Program-made: the position numbers and the translations under genes
In this document: piece by piece, positions 46,229 to 57,827 of the stretch
Numbering within the stretch: position 1 is the stretch's first letter
How the letters are laid out: every line of letters starts with the position of its first letter
Assembly: GCF_004340905.1 (NCBI RefSeq)
Contig: NZ_SLXD01000003.1
Location: forward strand, 62,001-126,000
Direction: 5' to 3'
DNA length: 64,000 nucleotides
Origin: Rubrivivax gelatinosus
GTDB lineage: Bacteria > Pseudomonadota > Gammaproteobacteria > Burkholderiales > Burkholderiaceae_C
Notes under the pieces: model-generated
Databases searched by the model: none
Told to the model about the DNA's origin: nothing
Seen by the model: only the letters and a program-made list of their open reading frames with translations

Positions 46229-46891
46229 TCAGGCCAGCACTTTCAGCAGCCAGCGCTGCAGCGCCTGCAGCTCTTCCAGGCAGACCGAGTGCTCCATCGG
46301 GTAGTCGTGCCACTCGACTTCGAAACCCTCGCGGCGCAGCGCCTCGCGCGCCGCCTGGCCGCGCACCAGCGGCGCGACACCGTCCTCGCGCCCGTGGGCG
46401 AGGAAGACCGGCGTGCCGCTGCTCGCCGGGTGGCGCTCGGCGGCCAGCGTCTCGGGCAGCGGCAGGTAGCCCGACAGCCCGGCCAGGCCGGCCAGCCGGT
46501 GCGGCAGGCGCAGCCCGCCGCCCAGCGTGAGCGCGCAGCCCTGCGAGAAGCCGGCGAGCACGATGCGCGAAGCCGGCACGCCGCGCGCGATCTCGCGCTC
46601 GACCAGCGCCTGCACCGCGGCGAAGGACTCGCGCAGCCCGGCCTCGTCTTCCCGGCGCGGCGCGTCGGGCCCGAGGATGTCGTACCAGGCGCGCATGCGG
46701 TAGCCGCCGTTGATCGTCACCGCACGCTCCGGCGCCCGCGGCAGCACCCAGCGCACGGGCCCCAGCGCGTCCAGCCGCAGCTCGTCGGCCATCGGCAAAA
46801 AGTCGGTGCCGTCGGCGCCCAGCCCGTGCAGCACGATGACCGTGGCCACCGGCGCCACGCCCGGGTCGAGTTCGATCGTCTGCAGCGCCAT
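46229..46891 (-). CDS. Carboxylesterase, phospholipase/carboxylesterase family
   Basis: A 220-residue alpha/beta hydrolase. The oxyanion loop is VIVLHGLGADGTDFLPMADEL, the nucleophile Ser about 116 lies in GFSQGCALTL, Asp is in HGREDGVAPL and His in YPMEHSVCLEEL. It hydrolyses short esters or lysophospholipid-like substrates. Start ATG 46891 with GGAGA upstream. It runs convergently to imuB. Confidence 0.93.
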   Translation of the reverse strand: MALQTIELDPGVAPVATVIVLHGLGADGTDFLPMADELRLDALGPVRWVLPRAPERAVTINGGYRMRAWYDILGPDAPRREDEAGLRESFAAVQALVEREIARGVPASRIVLAGFSQGCALTLGGGLRLPHRLAGLAGLSGYLPLPETLAAERHPASSGTPVFLAHGREDGVAPLVRGQAAREALRREGFEVEWHDYPMEHSVCLEELQALQRWLLKVLA

Positions 46892-47010
46892 CGTGTCTCC
46901 TTGCTCGGTCCATCGCCCGCCGCGGCGGGATGTCAACGCGCATTCACTCCGCGAAGAAGCGTTTGCCAGAGCAGCGCACCTTCAAGCTCCGCCAGCACGC
47001 ACACGGCGCC

Positions 47011-47093
47011 TCAAGCGGCCGCCGCGGCCCGGCTTTGCCGGGTCGCTGGCGGCGCCCCCCTGGGGGGGAGCGCGTGAGCGCTCCGGGGGGGGA
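47011..47093 (-). repeat. Dispersed GC-rich repeat, copy B
   Basis: 83-bp relative of 27817-27902, again directly downstream of a minus-strand stop codon (trpS). It has a CCCCCCTGGGGGGG palindrome, an AGCGC-GTGA-GCGCT hairpin and a CCCGGC-TTT-GCCGGG hairpin. Compensating changes keep the hairpins while loops vary. Confidence 0.75.
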
Positions 47094-48302
47094 TCAGTAA
47101 GAAATGCCCATTGCCTCGCGAACGTCCTTCATCGTCTGCCGGGCCACCGTGCGGGCACGCTCGGTGCCCATCTCGACGATCCAGTGCACCTGCTTGGGGT
47201 TGGCGGTGAAGGCCGCAGCGCGTTCGCGCCAGGGCTGCTGTTCCTTGACGATGGTGTCGATGACCGGCTGCTTGCACTCCAGGCAGCCGATGCCGGCCGT
47301 CGTGCAGCCCTTGCAGACCCAGTCCTGGGTCGCCGTGTCGCTGTAGACCTGGTGCAGGGCCCAGACGGGGCACTTCTCGGGCGTTCCCGGGTCGGTGCGG
47401 CGCACACGCGCCGGGTCGGTGACCATGCCGCGGATCTTCTTCGCGACCGTGTCCGGCTCGTCGCGCATCAGCACCGCGTTGCCGTAGCTCTTGCTCATCT
47501 TCGCGCCGTCCAGGCCGGGCAGGCGCGCGTTCTCGGTGTACAGCGCCTGCGGCTCGACGAGGATGGTCTTGCCGCTGCCCTTCAGGTGGCCGGCGAGCAG
47601 CTCGCCGTCGTGCGCCGTCCAGCCTTCGACGCTGGCGGCGGCCTTCTTCAGGATGCCTTCGCCCTTGGCCAGCGCCTCGGCGGCACCGGTCTCGCCGAAG
47701 GCCTTGCGCTGCTTCTCGAAGTAGCGCTGGTCGTCCTTGGGCAGCTTGGCCAGCGCCGCCGCCACCTGCTCGGTGAAATCGGGCGCGCGGCCGTACAGGC
47801 TGTTGAAGCGGCGCGCGACTTCGCGCGTCAGCTCGACGTGCGAGGCCTGGTCCTCGCCGACCGGCACGTAGGCGGCCTTGTAGATCAGGATGTCGGCCGC
47901 CTGCAGCAGCGGGTAGCCGAGGAAGCCGTAGGTCGCGAGGTCGCGGTCCTTCAGCTTCTCGATCTGGTCCTTGTAGGTCGGCACACGTTCGAGCCAGCCC
48001 AGCGGCGTGCCCATCGCCAGCAGCGTGAACAGCTCGGCGTGCTCGGGCAGACGGCTCTGGATGAAGATCGTGCTCTTCTCCGGGTCCAGGCCCGCGGCGA
48101 GCCAGTCAATCACCATCTCGTAGACGTTCTTCTCGATGACGTCGCGCTCTTCGTAGTGCGTGGTCAGCGCGTGCCAGTCGGCGACGAAATAGAAGCAGTC
48201 GTACTGGTCCTGCAGCCGCACCCAGTTCTTGAGCGCGCCATGGTAGTGGCCGAGGTGCAGGGAGCCGGTCGGGCGCATGCCCGAAAGAACGCGGGGTCGC
48301 AT
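47094..48302 (-). CDS. trpS: Tryptophanyl-tRNA synthetase
   Basis: A 402-residue class I synthetase charging tRNA-Trp. The HIGH-like motif is GSLHLGHYHGAL (about 14-25) and the KMSKS motif is GAKMSKSYGN (about 258). It is about 70 residues longer than E. coli TrpS because of an insertion with a cysteine cluster (CKGCTTAGIGCLECK, about 325-339), a possible zinc site typical of the beta-proteobacterial form. Start ATG 48302; a TTG 18 bp upstream is in frame but unlikely. It is divergent from purN across 73 bp. Confidence 0.95.
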   Translation of the reverse strand: MRPRVLSGMRPTGSLHLGHYHGALKNWVRLQDQYDCFYFVADWHALTTHYEERDVIEKNVYEMVIDWLAAGLDPEKSTIFIQSRLPEHAELFTLLAMGTPLGWLERVPTYKDQIEKLKDRDLATYGFLGYPLLQAADILIYKAAYVPVGEDQASHVELTREVARRFNSLYGRAPDFTEQVAAALAKLPKDDQRYFEKQRKAFGETGAAEALAKGEGILKKAAASVEGWTAHDGELLAGHLKGSGKTILVEPQALYTENARLPGLDGAKMSKSYGNAVLMRDEPDTVAKKIRGMVTDPARVRRTDPGTPEKCPVWALHQVYSDTATQDWVCKGCTTAGIGCLECKQPVIDTIVKEQQPWRERAAAFTANPKQVHWIVEMGTERARTVARQTMKDVREAMGISY

Positions 48303-48375
48303 GGAGGTTTGCCGGGACAACGAAAGCGTCGATTGTCTCAGGTCGTCGTGGCCCGATCGCTACACTGCGCGCCCC

Positions 48376-49005
48376 ATGAAGCGCATCGTCATCCTGATCT
48401 CCGGCCGCGGCTCGAACATGGAGGCGATCGTCCAGCGCTGTGCCGCGGAAGGCTGGCCGGCGCGCGTCGCGGCCGTGGTGTCGAACCGGCCGGACGCTTC
48501 GGGCCTGGCCTTCGCCGCCGCGCACGGCGTGCCGACGGCGGTGGTCGACCACCGCGGCTTCGCCGGCGACCGCGAGGCCTTCGACGCCGCGCTGGCCGCC
48601 GAGATCGACCGCCACGAGCCCGACCTCGTCGTGCTCGCCGGCTTCATGCGCATCCTCGGCGACGCCTTCGTGCGCCGCTACGCCGGGCGCATGCTGAACG
48701 TGCACCCGTCGCTGCTGCCGGCCTTCCCGGGGCTGCACACGCACCGCCGCGCGATCGAGGCCGGCTGCAAGGCCGCCGGTGCCACCGTGCACTTCGTGAC
48801 GCCCGAGCTCGACCACGGGCCGATCGTCATGCAGGCCGTCGTGCCGGTGCTGCCGGGCGACGACGAGGCGGTGCTAGCCGATCGTGTGCTGGCCGCCGAA
48901 CACGTCATCTATCCGCAGGCCGTTCGCTGGTTCGTCGAAGGGGCGCTCAGCCTCGCCGACGGCGTCGTGCGCCAGCGCGACGGCCAGGCACAACTGCTCG
49001 TCTGA
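48376..49005 (+). CDS. purN: Phosphoribosylglycinamide formyltransferase
   Basis: A 209-residue GAR transformylase using 10-formyltetrahydrofolate in purine synthesis. Motifs: ISGRGSNMEAI for phosphate binding (about 9-19), NVHPSLLPAFPGLHTH with catalytic Asn and His (about 107-122), and ELDHGPIVMQ with catalytic Asp (about 143). Length matches the family. Start ATG 48376 was chosen at the first residue of the core fold. It lies 71 bp upstream of the RNA methyltransferase gene. Confidence 0.95.
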   Translation: MKRIVILISGRGSNMEAIVQRCAAEGWPARVAAVVSNRPDASGLAFAAAHGVPTAVVDHRGFAGDREAFDAALAAEIDRHEPDLVVLAGFMRILGDAFVRRYAGRMLNVHPSLLPAFPGLHTHRRAIEAGCKAAGATVHFVTPELDHGPIVMQAVVPVLPGDDEAVLADRVLAAEHVIYPQAVRWFVEGALSLADGVVRQRDGQAQLLV

Positions 49006-49076
49006 GACGCCCGCGGCGGCGGCCGTCGCGCCCCGATCCGGGGCGCGGGCCGCGCTCACGGGATAATCGCGCCCCT

Positions 49077-50336
49077 ATGCATCCGAACGCCCTGCTCGAC
49101 CTCGCCACCGATCTGCTGCGCAGCGTGCTGCGCCTGGACCAGCCGGCCGACGCCGTCGTCTCCGCGTTCTTCCGCCAGCACCGTGCACTCGGCGCGCGCG
49201 ACCGTCATGCGCTGGCCGAGACCGCCTACAACGTGCTGCGCCAGCGCCTGCTGTTCGCCCATCTGGCGCAAAGCGGCAGCGGCGCGCTCGAACGCCGGCT
49301 GGCGATCCTCGGCTGGCAGGGCGGCGACAGCTTCCTGCGCGGCGCGCTCGGCCCGCACGAGCAGCAGTGGCTGGCGCAGGTGAAGGCCGTCGACCGCACG
49401 ACGCTCGCCGACAAGCTGCGCCACAACCTGCCCGACTGGCTGGCCGGCGCGCTGCAGGCGCAGCTCGGCGAGGAGTTCTGGCCGCTGGTGCAGGCGATGG
49501 ACGCCGCGGCGCCGCTGGACCTGCGCGTCAACGTGCTGAAGACCAAGCGCGACGACGCCGCCAAGGCGCTGGCCGCCACCGGCATCACGGCCGAGCCGAC
49601 GCCGTTTTCGCCCTGGGGCCTGCGCATCGACGGCAAGCCGGCGCTGAACAAGCTCGAGCTCTTCACCCAGGGCAGCGTCGAGGTGCAGGACGAAGGCAGC
49701 CAACTGCTGGCGCTGCTGAGCGGCGCCAGGCGCGGCGAGATGGTCGTCGACTTCTGTGCCGGCGCCGGCGGCAAGACGCTGGCGCTGGGCGCGATGATGC
49801 GCAACACCGGCCGGCTCTACGCCTTCGACGTCTCGGGCCACCGCCTGAACAACCTCAAGCCGCGGCTGGCGCGCAGCGGCCTGTCCAACGTCTACCCGGC
49901 GCAGATCGCGCACGAGCGCGACGAGCGCGTCAAGCGCCTGGCCGGCAAGATCGACCGCGTGCTGATCGACGCGCCGTGCTCGGGCCTGGGCACGCTGCGC
50001 CGCAACCCCGATCTGAAGTGGCGCCAGTCGCCCAAGGCGGTGCAGGAGCTGCAGGCCAAGCAGCAGGCCATCCTCGCCAGCGCAGCACGTCTGCCCAAGT
50101 CCGGCGGCCGCCTGGTCTACGCGACCTGCAGCCTGCTGGCGGCCGAGAACGAGGAGATCGTCGCCGCGTTCGATGCCGAACATGGCCGCGACTTCGTGCG
50201 CCTGGACCCGGCGGAGCTGCTGCGCGAGCAGGGCGTGGAGCGCGCCGACGAGCTCGTCCAGAACCAGTGCCTGCGGCTGTGGCCGCACCGCCACCGCACC
50301 GACGGCTTCTTCGCCGCCGTCTGGCAGCGGCGCTGA
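49077..50336 (+). CDS. RsmB/NOP-family RNA m5C methyltransferase
   Basis: A 419-residue SAM-dependent RNA cytosine-C5 methyltransferase. SAM motif I is VVDFCAGAGGKTLALGAMM (about 223-241). The catalytic cysteines are in DAPCSGLGTLRRNPDLKW (about 300) and VYATCSLLAAENEE (about 348). The N-terminal 150 residues are helical, as in RsmB, and the likely substrate is 16S rRNA C967, but other NOP-family targets are possible. Start ATG 49077 has no strong ribosome-binding site. Followed 127 bp later by the desaturase. Confidence 0.9.
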   Translation: MHPNALLDLATDLLRSVLRLDQPADAVVSAFFRQHRALGARDRHALAETAYNVLRQRLLFAHLAQSGSGALERRLAILGWQGGDSFLRGALGPHEQQWLAQVKAVDRTTLADKLRHNLPDWLAGALQAQLGEEFWPLVQAMDAAAPLDLRVNVLKTKRDDAAKALAATGITAEPTPFSPWGLRIDGKPALNKLELFTQGSVEVQDEGSQLLALLSGARRGEMVVDFCAGAGGKTLALGAMMRNTGRLYAFDVSGHRLNNLKPRLARSGLSNVYPAQIAHERDERVKRLAGKIDRVLIDAPCSGLGTLRRNPDLKWRQSPKAVQELQAKQQAILASAARLPKSGGRLVYATCSLLAAENEEIVAAFDAEHGRDFVRLDPAELLREQGVERADELVQNQCLRLWPHRHRTDGFFAAVWQRR

Positions 50337-50463
50337 GCGCCCGGCGCGGCGAGGCCGCGCTTGCCATGAGTTGCGCCTGAAAGCCAGGCGAAATCGCAAA
50401 TCACCTTGCGAAACCAGGCTCGTACAATGCCAGGATTGAGCTAACGCAAGGCGAAAGAACGCG

Positions 50464-51687
50464 ATGATCCAGTTGTTGACCCTCCACGACGCCCTCGTCG
50501 ACTGGCTCGCCCACGGGCTGCTCGGCGCGTCTTGGTGGCAGATCGTGCTCTTCACGCTGGCGGTGACGCACGTGACGATCGCGGCCGTGACGATCTTCCT
50601 GCACCGTGCGCAGGCGCACCGCGCGCTGGATCTGCACCCGGTCGTCTCGCACTTCTTCCGCTTCTGGCTCTGGCTGACCACTGGCATGGTCACCAAGGAG
50701 TGGGTCGCGATCCACCGCAAGCACCACGCGAAGTGCGAGACCGAGGAAGACCCGCACAGCCCGGTGACACGCGGCATCAAGACGGTGCTGCTGACCGGCA
50801 GCGAGCTCTATCGTGCCGAGGCCAAGGTGGGTGAGACGCTGGCCAAATACGGTCACGGCACTCCCGATGACTGGATCGAGCGCCATCTCTACAGCCGCTT
50901 CAGCTGGCAGGGTGTGGCGCTGATGCTGATCGTCGACCTGCTGCTGTTCGGTGCCGTCGGCGCGACGGTGTGGGCGGTGCAGATGATCTGGATCCCGATC
51001 CACGCCGCCGGCATCATCAACGGCCTGGGCCACTTCTGGGGCTACCGCAACTTCGAGGCGGCCGACGCCTCGACCAACATCTCGCCCTGGGGTGTGCTGA
51101 TCGGCGGCGAGGAGCTGCACAACAACCATCACACCTACCCGACCTCGGCCAAGTTCTCGGTCAAGCGCTACGAGTTCGACATCGGCTGGGCCTACATCCG
51201 TGGCATGCAGGCGCTGGGGCTGGCCAAGGTGCGCAAGACGCCGCCGCGGCTGGCGCTGGGTGAGCTCAAGCCGCTGGCCGACGGCCAGACGCTGGACGCG
51301 CTGATCGCCAACCGCTACGAGGTGATGGCCGGCTACGCCCAGGAGATGCGCCGTGCGGTGCGGGCCGAGCTGGCTCGCCTGAAGGCGCAAGGCGCCCAGA
51401 ACAGTGCGCACTGGCGCGATCTGGTGCTTGCCAAGACCTGGCTGCACCGCGACGAGGACAAGATCCCGCAAGGCGTGCGGCAGCACCTGACGCAGGCGCT
51501 CGGCGCCAATCCCAGCCTGGCCAAGCTGGTGGCGATGCGCGAGGAGCTGCGTGCGCTGTGGACTCGCACCAACGTCTCGGCCGAGCAGCTCGTCGTCGAT
51601 CTGCAGGCCTGGTGCCGCAAGGCCGAGGACAGCGGCATTGCCGCGCTGCAGGAGTTCTCGCTGAAGCTGCGCTCGGCGCGCGCCTGA
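50464..51687 (+). CDS. Membrane fatty acid (acyl-CoA) desaturase
   Basis: A 407-residue di-iron desaturase. The three histidine boxes are HRAQAHRA (about 47-54), HRKHHAKC (about 84-91) and HNNHHTYP (about 219-226). About four membrane helices flank them. A C-terminal helical extension of about 130 residues follows the usual core (LARLKAQGAQ and onward). It introduces a double bond, probably delta-9, to adjust membrane fluidity. Start ATG 50464. A strong terminator follows at 51713. Confidence 0.92.
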   Translation: MIQLLTLHDALVDWLAHGLLGASWWQIVLFTLAVTHVTIAAVTIFLHRAQAHRALDLHPVVSHFFRFWLWLTTGMVTKEWVAIHRKHHAKCETEEDPHSPVTRGIKTVLLTGSELYRAEAKVGETLAKYGHGTPDDWIERHLYSRFSWQGVALMLIVDLLLFGAVGATVWAVQMIWIPIHAAGIINGLGHFWGYRNFEAADASTNISPWGVLIGGEELHNNHHTYPTSAKFSVKRYEFDIGWAYIRGMQALGLAKVRKTPPRLALGELKPLADGQTLDALIANRYEVMAGYAQEMRRAVRAELARLKAQGAQNSAHWRDLVLAKTWLHRDEDKIPQGVRQHLTQALGANPSLAKLVAMREELRALWTRTNVSAEQLVVDLQAWCRKAEDSGIAALQEFSLKLRSARA

Positions 51688-51712
51688 GCGGCAGCGGGTG
51701 TATGAAACGACG

Positions 51713-51735
51713 AAGGGGCCTTGCGGCCCCTTTTT
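51713..51735 (+). terminator. Rho-independent terminator of the desaturase gene
   Basis: Stem AAGGGGCC/GGCCCCTT with loop TTGC followed by TTT, 25 bp after the stop codon. Confidence 0.9.
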
Positions 51736-51770
51736 CATGTCCGCCTCGGCGGAGGGGCGGAACGATCCGC

Positions 51771-51799
51771 CCAAAACAAACGGGGCCCGCGGGCCCCGT
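51771..51799 (-). terminator. Rho-independent terminator of rpmB-rpmG
   Basis: Perfect 20-bp palindrome of ACGGGGCCCG/CGGGCCCCGT (51780-51799) followed on the minus strand by TTTGTTTTGG. Confidence 0.85.
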
Positions 51800-51836
51800 C
51801 GTCTCGGTCCGTGGCCACCTTCTGGTGGCCGGACGA

Positions 51837-52007
51837 TCACTTCAGCTTCACTTCCTTGTACAGGACGTGCTTGCGAGCCTTGGGGTCGAACTTCAGGAAT
51901 TCGAGCTTTTCGGGCGTCGTCTTCTTGTTCTTGCTCGTGGTGTAGAAGTGGCCGGTGCCCGCAGTGGACTCCAGCTTGATCTTTTCGCGTCCGCCTTTGC
52001 TGGCCAT
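51837..52007 (-). CDS. rpmG: 50S ribosomal protein L33
   Basis: A 56-residue ribosomal protein reading [17 protein letters not shown], then [20 protein letters not shown] and [20 protein letters not shown]. It lacks the four zinc cysteines found in the other L33 type, so it is the zinc-free form. It binds 23S rRNA near the E site. It starts 20 bp after rpmB on the same strand, with GGAGAG as ribosome-binding site, and ends at a strong terminator. Confidence 0.96.
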   Translation of the reverse strand: MASKGGREKIKLESTAGTGHFYTTSKNKKTTPEKLEFLKFDPKARKHVLYKEVKLK

Positions 52008-52027
52008 GTCGCTCTCCTAACGGTCTG

Positions 52028-52261
52028 TCAGATTTCGCCGCGGGCACGCAGGTCGGCGACGACCTTGTCGATGCCCACCTTGTCGATCAGGCGCAGAGCC
52101 GCATTGGAAATGCGCAGGCGCACCCAGCGGTTCTCGCTCTCCATCCAGAACCGGCGGTACTGCAGGTTCGGCAGGAAGCGGCGCTTCGTTTTGTTGTTGG
52201 CGTGGGAAACGTTGTTCCCCACCATCGGGCGCTTGCCCGTGACTTGACAGACGCGTGCCAT
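52028..52261 (-). CDS. rpmB: 50S ribosomal protein L28
   Basis: A 77-residue ribosomal protein with the invariant start [20 protein letters not shown] and the basic [18 protein letters not shown] segment. Standard length (78 in E. coli). It lies upstream of rpmG in a two-gene operon, 94 bp after trxB on the same strand, with a perfect -10 box overlapping the trxB stop. Confidence 0.97.
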   Translation of the reverse strand: MARVCQVTGKRPMVGNNVSHANNKTKRRFLPNLQYRRFWMESENRWVRLRISNAALRLIDKVGIDKVVADLRARGEI

Positions 52262-52354
52262 GACGCTTCTCCGAAAGGTTCGAGGGTGATGGCCGCCTGC
52301 GAAAGATACCGAGCTCCCAGCGGAGCCGGGCCATCAAAGGCAGCAAAGCCGAAA

Positions 52355-54184
<1,830 letters not shown>

Positions 54185-54221
54185 AACGGCAGCGGCCGGG
54201 GCGTTCGGCCACAATCGCCGG

Positions 54222-56543
54222 ATGACGTTCCCGCTCGGATCCCTGGGTGCCGGCGCCGCTGCGGCGAAGGCACCGCGGCCGGTTCCGGCCCCGGCGCGCT
54301 GGCGCCAGCAGGCCTTGCTGGCCGCCGGCGCGGTGGCCTGGCTGCTGCTGGTGCTGGCACTGGCCACCCACCATCCCGCCGACCCCGCGTTCACGACCTC
54401 CGGCACCGGCGAGCCGGTGCACAACGCCGCCGGCCTGGCCGGCGCCTGGGTTGCCGACCTCGCCTACTTCCTCTTCGGCTTCTCGGCCTGGTGGCTGGTG
54501 CCGGTGGGCCTGCGCGCCTGGCTGTCGCTGCTGGCGCAGACGCTGCGCAGTGGCGATGACGCGCCCGCAGAGTCCCATCACGTGCGGCTGCGTTTCTGGG
54601 CCGGCTTCGCCCTGTTGATGATGGCCGCCACCGCGCTCGAGTGGACCCGGCTGTACCGTCTGGAAGCACTGCTGCCGGGCCACTCCGGCGGCGTGCTCGG
54701 CTACGCGCTGGGGCCGCTGTCGATGCGCTGGCTGGGTTTCGCCGGTTCGGGCGTGCTGTGGATCGTGGTGCTGGTGCTGGGCCTGTCGCTGGCGCTGCGT
54801 TTCTCGTGGCTGAAGCTGGCCGACGCGATCGGCGAGCGCGTCGACGGCCTGCGCGAGCGCCGTGCCGAGGTGCGCGAGCAGGAAGAAGACCGTCGCATCG
54901 GCGAGCAGGCCACGCGCGAGCGCGAGCACGTCGTCGAGGTCGAGCGCCAGATCGTCGAGGAGCACGTGCCGATCGTCATCGAGCCGCCGGTCGTCGAGGT
55001 GCCCAAGTCCGAGCGTGTCGCCAAGGAGCGCCAGAAGCCGCTGTTCGTCGAACTCGCCGACACCCGGCTGCCGCAGGTCGACCTGCTCGACGCCGCGCCG
55101 GGCCGCCAGGAGAGCGTCACGCCCGAGTCGCTGGAGATGACCAGCCGGCTGATCGAGAAGAAGCTCAAGGACTTCGGCGTCGAGGTGCGTGTCGTCGCCG
55201 CGTCGCCGGGCCCGGTGATCACGCGCTACGAGATCGAGCCGGCCACCGGCGTCAAGGGCGCGCAGATCGTCAACCTCGCCAAGGACCTGGCGCGTTCGCT
55301 GTCGCTGATCTCGATCCGCGTCGTCGAGGTCATCCCGGGCAAGAACTACATGGCGCTGGAGCTGCCCAACGCGCGCCGGCAGACGATCCGCCTGGCCGAG
55401 ATCCTGGGCTCGCAGATCTACCACGAGGCTTCGTCGCTGCTGACGATGGGCCTGGGCAAGGACATCGTCGGCAACCCGGTCGTCGCCGACCTGGCCAAGA
55501 TGCCGCACTGCCTGGTCGCCGGCACCACCGGTTCGGGCAAGTCGGTGGGCATCAACGCGATGATCCTCAGCCTGCTCTACAAGGCCGAGGCGCGGGACGT
55601 GCGGCTCATCCTGATCGACCCGAAGATGCTGGAGATGAGCGTCTACGAGGGCATCCCGCACCTGCTGGCGCCGGTCGTCACCGACATGAAGCAGGCGGCC
55701 AACGCGCTCAACTGGTGCGTCGGCGAGATGGAGCGGCGCTACAAGCTGATGAGCAAGCTCGGCGTGCGCAACCTCGCCGGCTACAACAAGAAGATCGCCG
55801 ACTCGGCGGCGCGGGGCGAGAGCATCGGCAACCCGTTCAGCCTGACGCCCGAGCAGCCCGAGCCGCTGGAGCGGCTGCCGCACGTGGTCGTCGTCATCGA
55901 CGAACTGGCCGACCTGATGATGGTCGTCGGCAAGAAGATCGAGGAGCTGATCGCGCGCCTGGCGCAGAAGGCGCGTGCCGCCGGCATCCACCTGATCCTG
56001 GCGACGCAGCGGCCCAGCGTCGACGTCATCACTGGCCTCATCAAGGCCAACATCCCGACCCGGCTGTCGTTCCAGGTCTCCAGCAAGATCGACAGCCGCA
56101 CCATCCTCGACCAGATGGGCGCCGAGGCGCTGCTGGGCCAGGGCGACATGCTCTACCTGCCGCCGGGCAGCGGCATGCCGGTGCGCGTGCACGGCGCCTT
56201 CGTCAGCGACGACGAGGTGCACCGCGTCGTCGAGTACCTCAAGACCCAGGGCGAGGCCAACTACGTCGAGGGCATCCTCGAAGGCGGCGTGCTCGAAGGC
56301 GATGCCGACGCGATGCCCGAAGGCGGCCCCAGCGGCGGCGGCGAGGACGATTCGATGTACGACCAGGCGGTGCAGGTCGTGCTGCAGCACCGGCGGGCGT
56401 CGATCTCGCTCGTCCAGCGCCATCTGCGCATCGGCTACAACCGCGCCGCGCGGCTGCTGGAGCAGATGGAAAAGTCGGGCATCGTCTCGGCCATGGGACA
56501 CAACGGGAACCGGGACCTGCTGGTGCCCAAACGCGAAGAATGA
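54222..56543 (+). CDS. ftsK: DNA translocase FtsK
   Basis: A 773-residue septal DNA translocase that clears chromosomal DNA at division and drives dif recombination. Four membrane helices lie within about 25-200. A charged linker follows (about 215-290), then the RecA-like motor with Walker [11 protein letters not shown] (about 432-441) and Walker [16 protein letters not shown]. The C-terminal gamma DNA-reading domain ([27 protein letters not shown]) reads KOPS. The linker is short compared with E. coli FtsK (1329 residues). The stop overlaps the lolA start (ATGA). Confidence 0.96.
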   Translation: MTFPLGSLGAGAAAAKAPRPVPAPARWRQQALLAAGAVAWLLLVLALATHHPADPAFTTSGTGEPVHNAAGLAGAWVADLAYFLFGFSAWWLVPVGLRAWLSLLAQTLRSGDDAPAESHHVRLRFWAGFALLMMAATALEWTRLYRLEALLPGHSGGVLGYALGPLSMRWLGFAGSGVLWIVVLVLGLSLALRFSWLKLADAIGERVDGLRERRAEVREQEEDRRIGEQATREREHVVEVERQIVEEHVPIVIEPPVVEVPKSERVAKERQKPLFVELADTRLPQVDLLDAAPGRQESVTPESLEMTSRLIEKKLKDFGVEVRVVAASPGPVITRYEIEPATGVKGAQIVNLAKDLARSLSLISIRVVEVIPGKNYMALELPNARRQTIRLAEILGSQIYHEASSLLTMGLGKDIVGNPVVADLAKMPHCLVAGTTGSGKSVGINAMILSLLYKAEARDVRLILIDPKMLEMSVYEGIPHLLAPVVTDMKQAANALNWCVGEMERRYKLMSKLGVRNLAGYNKKIADSAARGESIGNPFSLTPEQPEPLERLPHVVVVIDELADLMMVVGKKIEELIARLAQKARAAGIHLILATQRPSVDVITGLIKANIPTRLSFQVSSKIDSRTILDQMGAEALLGQGDMLYLPPGSGMPVRVHGAFVSDDEVHRVVEYLKTQGEANYVEGILEGGVLEGDADAMPEGGPSGGGEDDSMYDQAVQVVLQHRRASISLVQRHLRIGYNRAARLLEQMEKSGIVSAMGHNGNRDLLVPKREE

Positions 56544-57148
56544 AGAAGCTCCTGATCGCCGCCGCGCTGGCCGCGGCCAACACGCTGGCGCAGGCCGACG
56601 CCGTGCAGTCGCTGCGCGCCTTCGTGCGCGACGTGAAGACCGGCCGCGCCGAGTTCACGCAGACCGTCACCTCGCCGGACGGCGCGAGGAAGAAGACGTC
56701 CTCGGGGCGCTTCGAGTTCTCGCGCCCTGACCGCTTCCGCTTCGGTTACGAGAAACCGTTCCAGCAGACCATCGTCGCCGACGGCCAGAAGGTCTGGATC
56801 CACGACCCCGACCTGAACCAGGTCAGCTCGCGCCGCCTGTCGCAGGCGCTGGGCGCGACGCCGGCGGCGCTGCTGGCCGGTGGCTCGCTGGAGGCCGACT
56901 TCGTGCTGTCCGACGGCGGCAGCCAGGGCGGGCTGCAGTGGGCGCAGGCCACGCCGCGCACGCCCGACGGGCCGTTCAAGTCGATGAAGGTCGGATTTCG
57001 CGGCAGCGAGCTGGCGGCGGTGGAGATCGTCGACAGCTTCGGCCAGCGCTCGCGGCTGGACTTCAGGGGCTTCGAGGCCGGCGTCGCGCTGCCGGCCGAT
57101 CGTTTCCGCTTCACGGTGCCGGCCGGCGCCGACCTGCTCGAGCAATAG
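56540..57148 (+). CDS. lolA: Outer-membrane lipoprotein carrier protein
   Basis: A 202-residue periplasmic chaperone that carries lipoproteins from the LolCDE complex to LolB. Signal peptide about 1-19 (ending AQA), then the LolA pattern [33 protein letters not shown] and [16 protein letters not shown]. The mature size fits. It overlaps ftsK by 4 bp, the usual ftsK-lolA-rarA order, here interrupted by an antisense cheW. The window's many lipoproteins (15761-17493) are expected clients. Confidence 0.95.
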   Translation: MKKLLIAAALAAANTLAQADAVQSLRAFVRDVKTGRAEFTQTVTSPDGARKKTSSGRFEFSRPDRFRFGYEKPFQQTIVADGQKVWIHDPDLNQVSSRRLSQALGATPAALLAGGSLEADFVLSDGGSQGGLQWAQATPRTPDGPFKSMKVGFRGSELAAVEIVDSFGQRSRLDFRGFEAGVALPADRFRFTVPAGADLLEQ

Positions 57149-57163
57149 CCGCAGCGGCCGGCT

Positions 57164-57691
57164 TCAGAAGGGCTCGGCGTCCATCAGCCCCATGTCCGGG
57201 CTGCGCACCAGCGCCTCGATGTCCAGCAGGATCAGCAGGCGCTCGTCGTCGCCGGTCTTCAGCGTGCCCAGGCCCGTGATGTAGCTCGCGTCGACGGCGG
57301 CGCTGAACTCGGGCGCCGGCCTGACCTGTCCGCTGCCCAGTTCGAGCACGTCGCTGACCGAGTCGACCACGATGCCCACCGTGCGGCCGGCGACGTCGAG
57401 GATGATGACGACGGTGAAGCCGTTGTACTCGGCATCGGCCAGGCCGAAGCGCAGCCGCATGTCGACCACCGGCACGATCACGCCGCGCAGGTTGACGACG
57501 CCCTTGATGAACAGCGGCGCGTTGGCAATGCGGGTCGGGGGTTCGTAGCCGCGGATCTCCTGCACCTTCAGGATGTCGATGCCGTACTCCTCGGCACCGA
57601 GCTTGAACGAGAGGTACTCGCGGGCGTGGAGTGCCGTCGCGTCCTGCGGGCTGTCGGTCGCGGCGGCGGGGCGGTCAAGGGCGAGGCTCAT
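57164..57691 (-). CDS. cheW: CheW chemotaxis coupling protein
   Basis: A 175-residue CheW. Its core shows [48 protein letters not shown] and [14 protein letters not shown], the standard double beta-barrel that links chemoreceptors to CheA. Start ATG 57691 with AGGAG upstream. No cheA or flagellar gene adjoins it; it sits on the opposite strand between lolA and rarA. The three chemoreceptors in this window are possible partners. Confidence 0.94.
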   Translation of the reverse strand: MSLALDRPAAATDSPQDATALHAREYLSFKLGAEEYGIDILKVQEIRGYEPPTRIANAPLFIKGVVNLRGVIVPVVDMRLRFGLADAEYNGFTVVIILDVAGRTVGIVVDSVSDVLELGSGQVRPAPEFSAAVDASYITGLGTLKTGDDERLLILLDIEALVRSPDMGLMDAEPF

Positions 57692-57827
57692 GCGGGCTCC
57701 TGGAGCAGGTCTCGTTCGGCGCCCGGTCGCGGCCGCCGTGGCGGCGATTCTGGCCAGCGCCTGCAGGGGGTGATGCCGTGATAAGCGCCGCCGGCGGCTC
57801 CCAATTCCCGCTCGGCGACAATCGGCC

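Noticed and set aside
50406..50428. TTGCGA/TACAAT as desaturase promoter
   Set aside because: The spacer is only 11 bp, too short for a sigma-70 promoter; TACAAT alone is weak evidence.
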